Assembly (NCBI GenBank): GCA_028565715.1
Contig: JAOXYC010182579.1
Span: forward strand, 1-12,734
Length of the DNA stretch: 12,734 nucleotides
Reading direction: 5' to 3'
From: Phoronis pallida
Taxonomy: Eukaryota > Phoronida > Phoronidae
Of the stretch, positions 1 through 12,734 are shown one piece after another (positions within the stretch are counted from its first letter, which is position 1; each line of letters starts with the position of its first letter). The notes beneath the pieces are model-generated. The model worked only from the letters and a program-made list of their open reading frames with translations, did not search any database and was not told where the DNA came from. The position numbers and the translations under genes are program-made.

Positions 1-1980
1 TTAAAATACTTCATCCGATTCAGATTTCAATCGAATAACCTCACCTCATATTCAAACCCACGCCAAATAACGCATTAATACACAGAGTGGAATGAAGTTT
101 TTGATTGCATGTCATTTGTTGGCATATTGTTGTTGTTTTTTAACCTTTATGCATTTTTAACGAAAAAAAAATTCATTCACAGGTTGGGCTTTGCATAGGT
201 TGACAAATTCTGTTCTCACTGACTTTCTGTGGAGTTTCGCCTCTCAATTTTCTGTGACATCACCCATTGGGACTGACTAAAATTAATACAGGGTTGGCAA
301 GGCCCTCACTCACCTTTTGGGACGGGTGCCTGTGCCTTCAGAAGGGGGAATTTTGCTGTTATGCGTTGACCGAAAATTTCTAATTTTGGAATGCTTAATC
401 TTTAGTATTTAAGCAGGACTTTTCTGGTAGAATAATCTTAAATTTTCGATGGGGAATTTATCTTACTCTTGAGGGGATATTTTGGTCAGTTTAGGGGGGA
501 ATTTCATGTGATATTGGAATTAATTTGAGAGGGAAATGTGCCTTAGTTGTAAAGACACCAAAAACTGATCAGCAAGGGCTCTGGTTGGGTATCAATGCAC
601 TATTCAAACTGGCTCCTCAGTCGAAGCTAGGCATTTTCCAAGACTGGAGCACTGAACATATTTATAAGTTTCTAAAGTTCTTTTGTCTACTGTTATCAAC
701 AAGAAGTAAATGTCACAGTTGGAATCTTACTGTAGTCTCCATAACAATGATGGTGATGAATGCTAACAATGTCTAATTACTGTTGATGTTTAGTGTATTT
801 CTACTTGTTTTGTATCTTATGTACTGCATTGCAATTTACTGTTAGGTTGTTATGAGGTTGTAAGGCAGTTCACCCCTAATTTCAGTTAAAATTGGGTTCT
901 TTCACAAATTCTCCTCAAACTGTCACTAAGTCACCTGGTAAGGGTGAATATCACATCCATGTTTGGGTAGTTCAAGTAATAACACTGCCAAGCCATTTTT
1001 GCACCCAGAGAGTTAAAACAGTAGGCCTACAACTCCTAGTGCGCGAGGGTTTGATCTGGGTTACAACCAGTTGTTAATTAAAGTTATGACTTTAAAACCA
1101 CAGTGAAGTTGATTGAGCCGACATTTGTTAATAATTTATAACCGGAACAAATTACTGGCTCAAGTTTCTTTATTGTCAAATTTTGTGTTTTTGAGATATC
1201 GGAATTAAGGCAAATTAATATTTTGTTTTCAGTTATTTGTGTACACATATGAGAATTCATTCTATCATAAATTGTTTGAACTTAACTATTGTAAGCTGTA
1301 AGTCCCTTCACTGTCAACAGCAGGGGGCTTGCTAAAAAGCTGAATTTCAGTTACAATTTAACAATCATCCAACTGGTGTGACGGGATGATTACAAAAGTG
1401 ACATTTTTGACCATGATTTGAGTTAAAACTTTAAAATCTGACTACCCGGCCCTCCCCTATTCAAATGGTAAAAGGTATTTGGGTAATTTCCCCTTGATGG
1501 GATGAGATAAACTTTAATTTAGAAAGATACCAATATTTCACAAAAATGTGTTTTAATTATATTGTTAAACAATCCATGATGATTGAATCTGCTCTCGGAA
1601 ACGTTTTCCAATACCAAGTAAATGCCATTTGAAGAGTGATAAAAATGTGTTGGTTAAAATATCCTATTTGAGAGTGCTATTTAGACTATGCTTCAGTAAA
1701 GATCCGTAAAAAGCAAATAAAAGCAAACACTGAAGTTGGTGATTGGTGTGTCTGCATAATGCTATTGTATATATACCTTCATGTGATGCAGTAGAAAGAA
1801 TATCTAGGTCACTGGATCGCGTCAGGTAAAGTCAATGTGACCAGGGGTCGCTTTAGAACAGAATTATTTACAATACAGCGAAATCTATATTTAAAAGGTT
1901 CAAGTTATTGAAGCAGAAAAGATCTTTGCGCTTTTGGTTGCATTTGATTGCACATTACAAATATCCTATTTTCATTAAAG
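1..1980. other. Upstream region without a supported gene
   Basis: I find no convincing exon, RNA gene or recognisable mobile element here. Short open frames such as 525-776 and 892-1077 lack splice context and recognisable domains, and do not begin with ATG. A TATA-like stretch (tatatttaaaag) lies near 1887-1898, about 90 bases before the start codon, and could mark a promoter. Such strings are common in DNA this AT-rich. A 5' UTR exon of the downstream gene may lie here or further upstream. Confidence 0.4.
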
Positions 1981-1983
1981 GTG

Positions 1984-12734
<10,751 letters not shown>

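Noticed and set aside
525-1077. Open frames at 525-776 and 892-1077
   Set aside because: They do not begin with ATG, have no domain and no splice context, and are of a length expected by chance.

Overview
The window is animal nuclear DNA. It is AT-rich, with short coding exons bounded by GT/AG splice sites and introns of about 0.3 to 1.5 kb packed with decayed repeats. It holds most of one plus-strand gene whose spliced product matches vertebrate Diversin (ANKRD6), a Wnt and planar-polarity scaffold, repeat for repeat. Similarity is clear but not high. Together with a decayed Penelope-like element, a LINE relic and many foldback elements, this suggests an invertebrate, possibly a deuterostome such as an echinoderm, hemichordate or amphioxus. 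The species cannot be fixed from the sequence.

Layout: 1-1980 is upstream sequence with no supported gene. Twelve coding exons follow: 1984-2136 (start codon and ankyrin repeat 1), 3285-3383, 4846-4944, 6202-6300, 7304-7402, 7728-7826 and 8189-8287 (repeats 2-7, each exactly 99 nt or 33 codons), 8899-8976 (repeat 8), 9583-9714 and 10941-11114 (basic linker), and 11889-12067 and 12501-12734 (CxC motif and coiled coil, cut by the window edge). All splice junctions are phase 0 except the last, which is phase 2. The visible protein is about 514 residues.

Intron contents: intron 1 has a nested palindromic element with possible terminal inverted repeats. Intron 2 has a tRNA-like SINE head. Intron 3 has a short palindrome. 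Intron 4 has a rearranged GIY-YIG (Penelope-like) retroelement relic with hammerhead-ribozyme-like motifs, then a tandemly duplicated, broken copy of the following exon. Intron 7 has a (TTTA)n tract and a long inverted repeat. Intron 8 has a hairpin enclosing another weak hammerhead-like motif. Intron 9 has a 5'-truncated LINE between perfect 13-bp target-site duplications. Intron 10 has two adjacent foldbacks, and intron 11 has one strong 175-nt hairpin.

The only functional gene supported is the Diversin homologue. No new gene system is visible. The unusual material is the decoy exon, the ribozyme-like relics and the density of intronic foldbacks, which would make this pre-mRNA rich in double-stranded structure.
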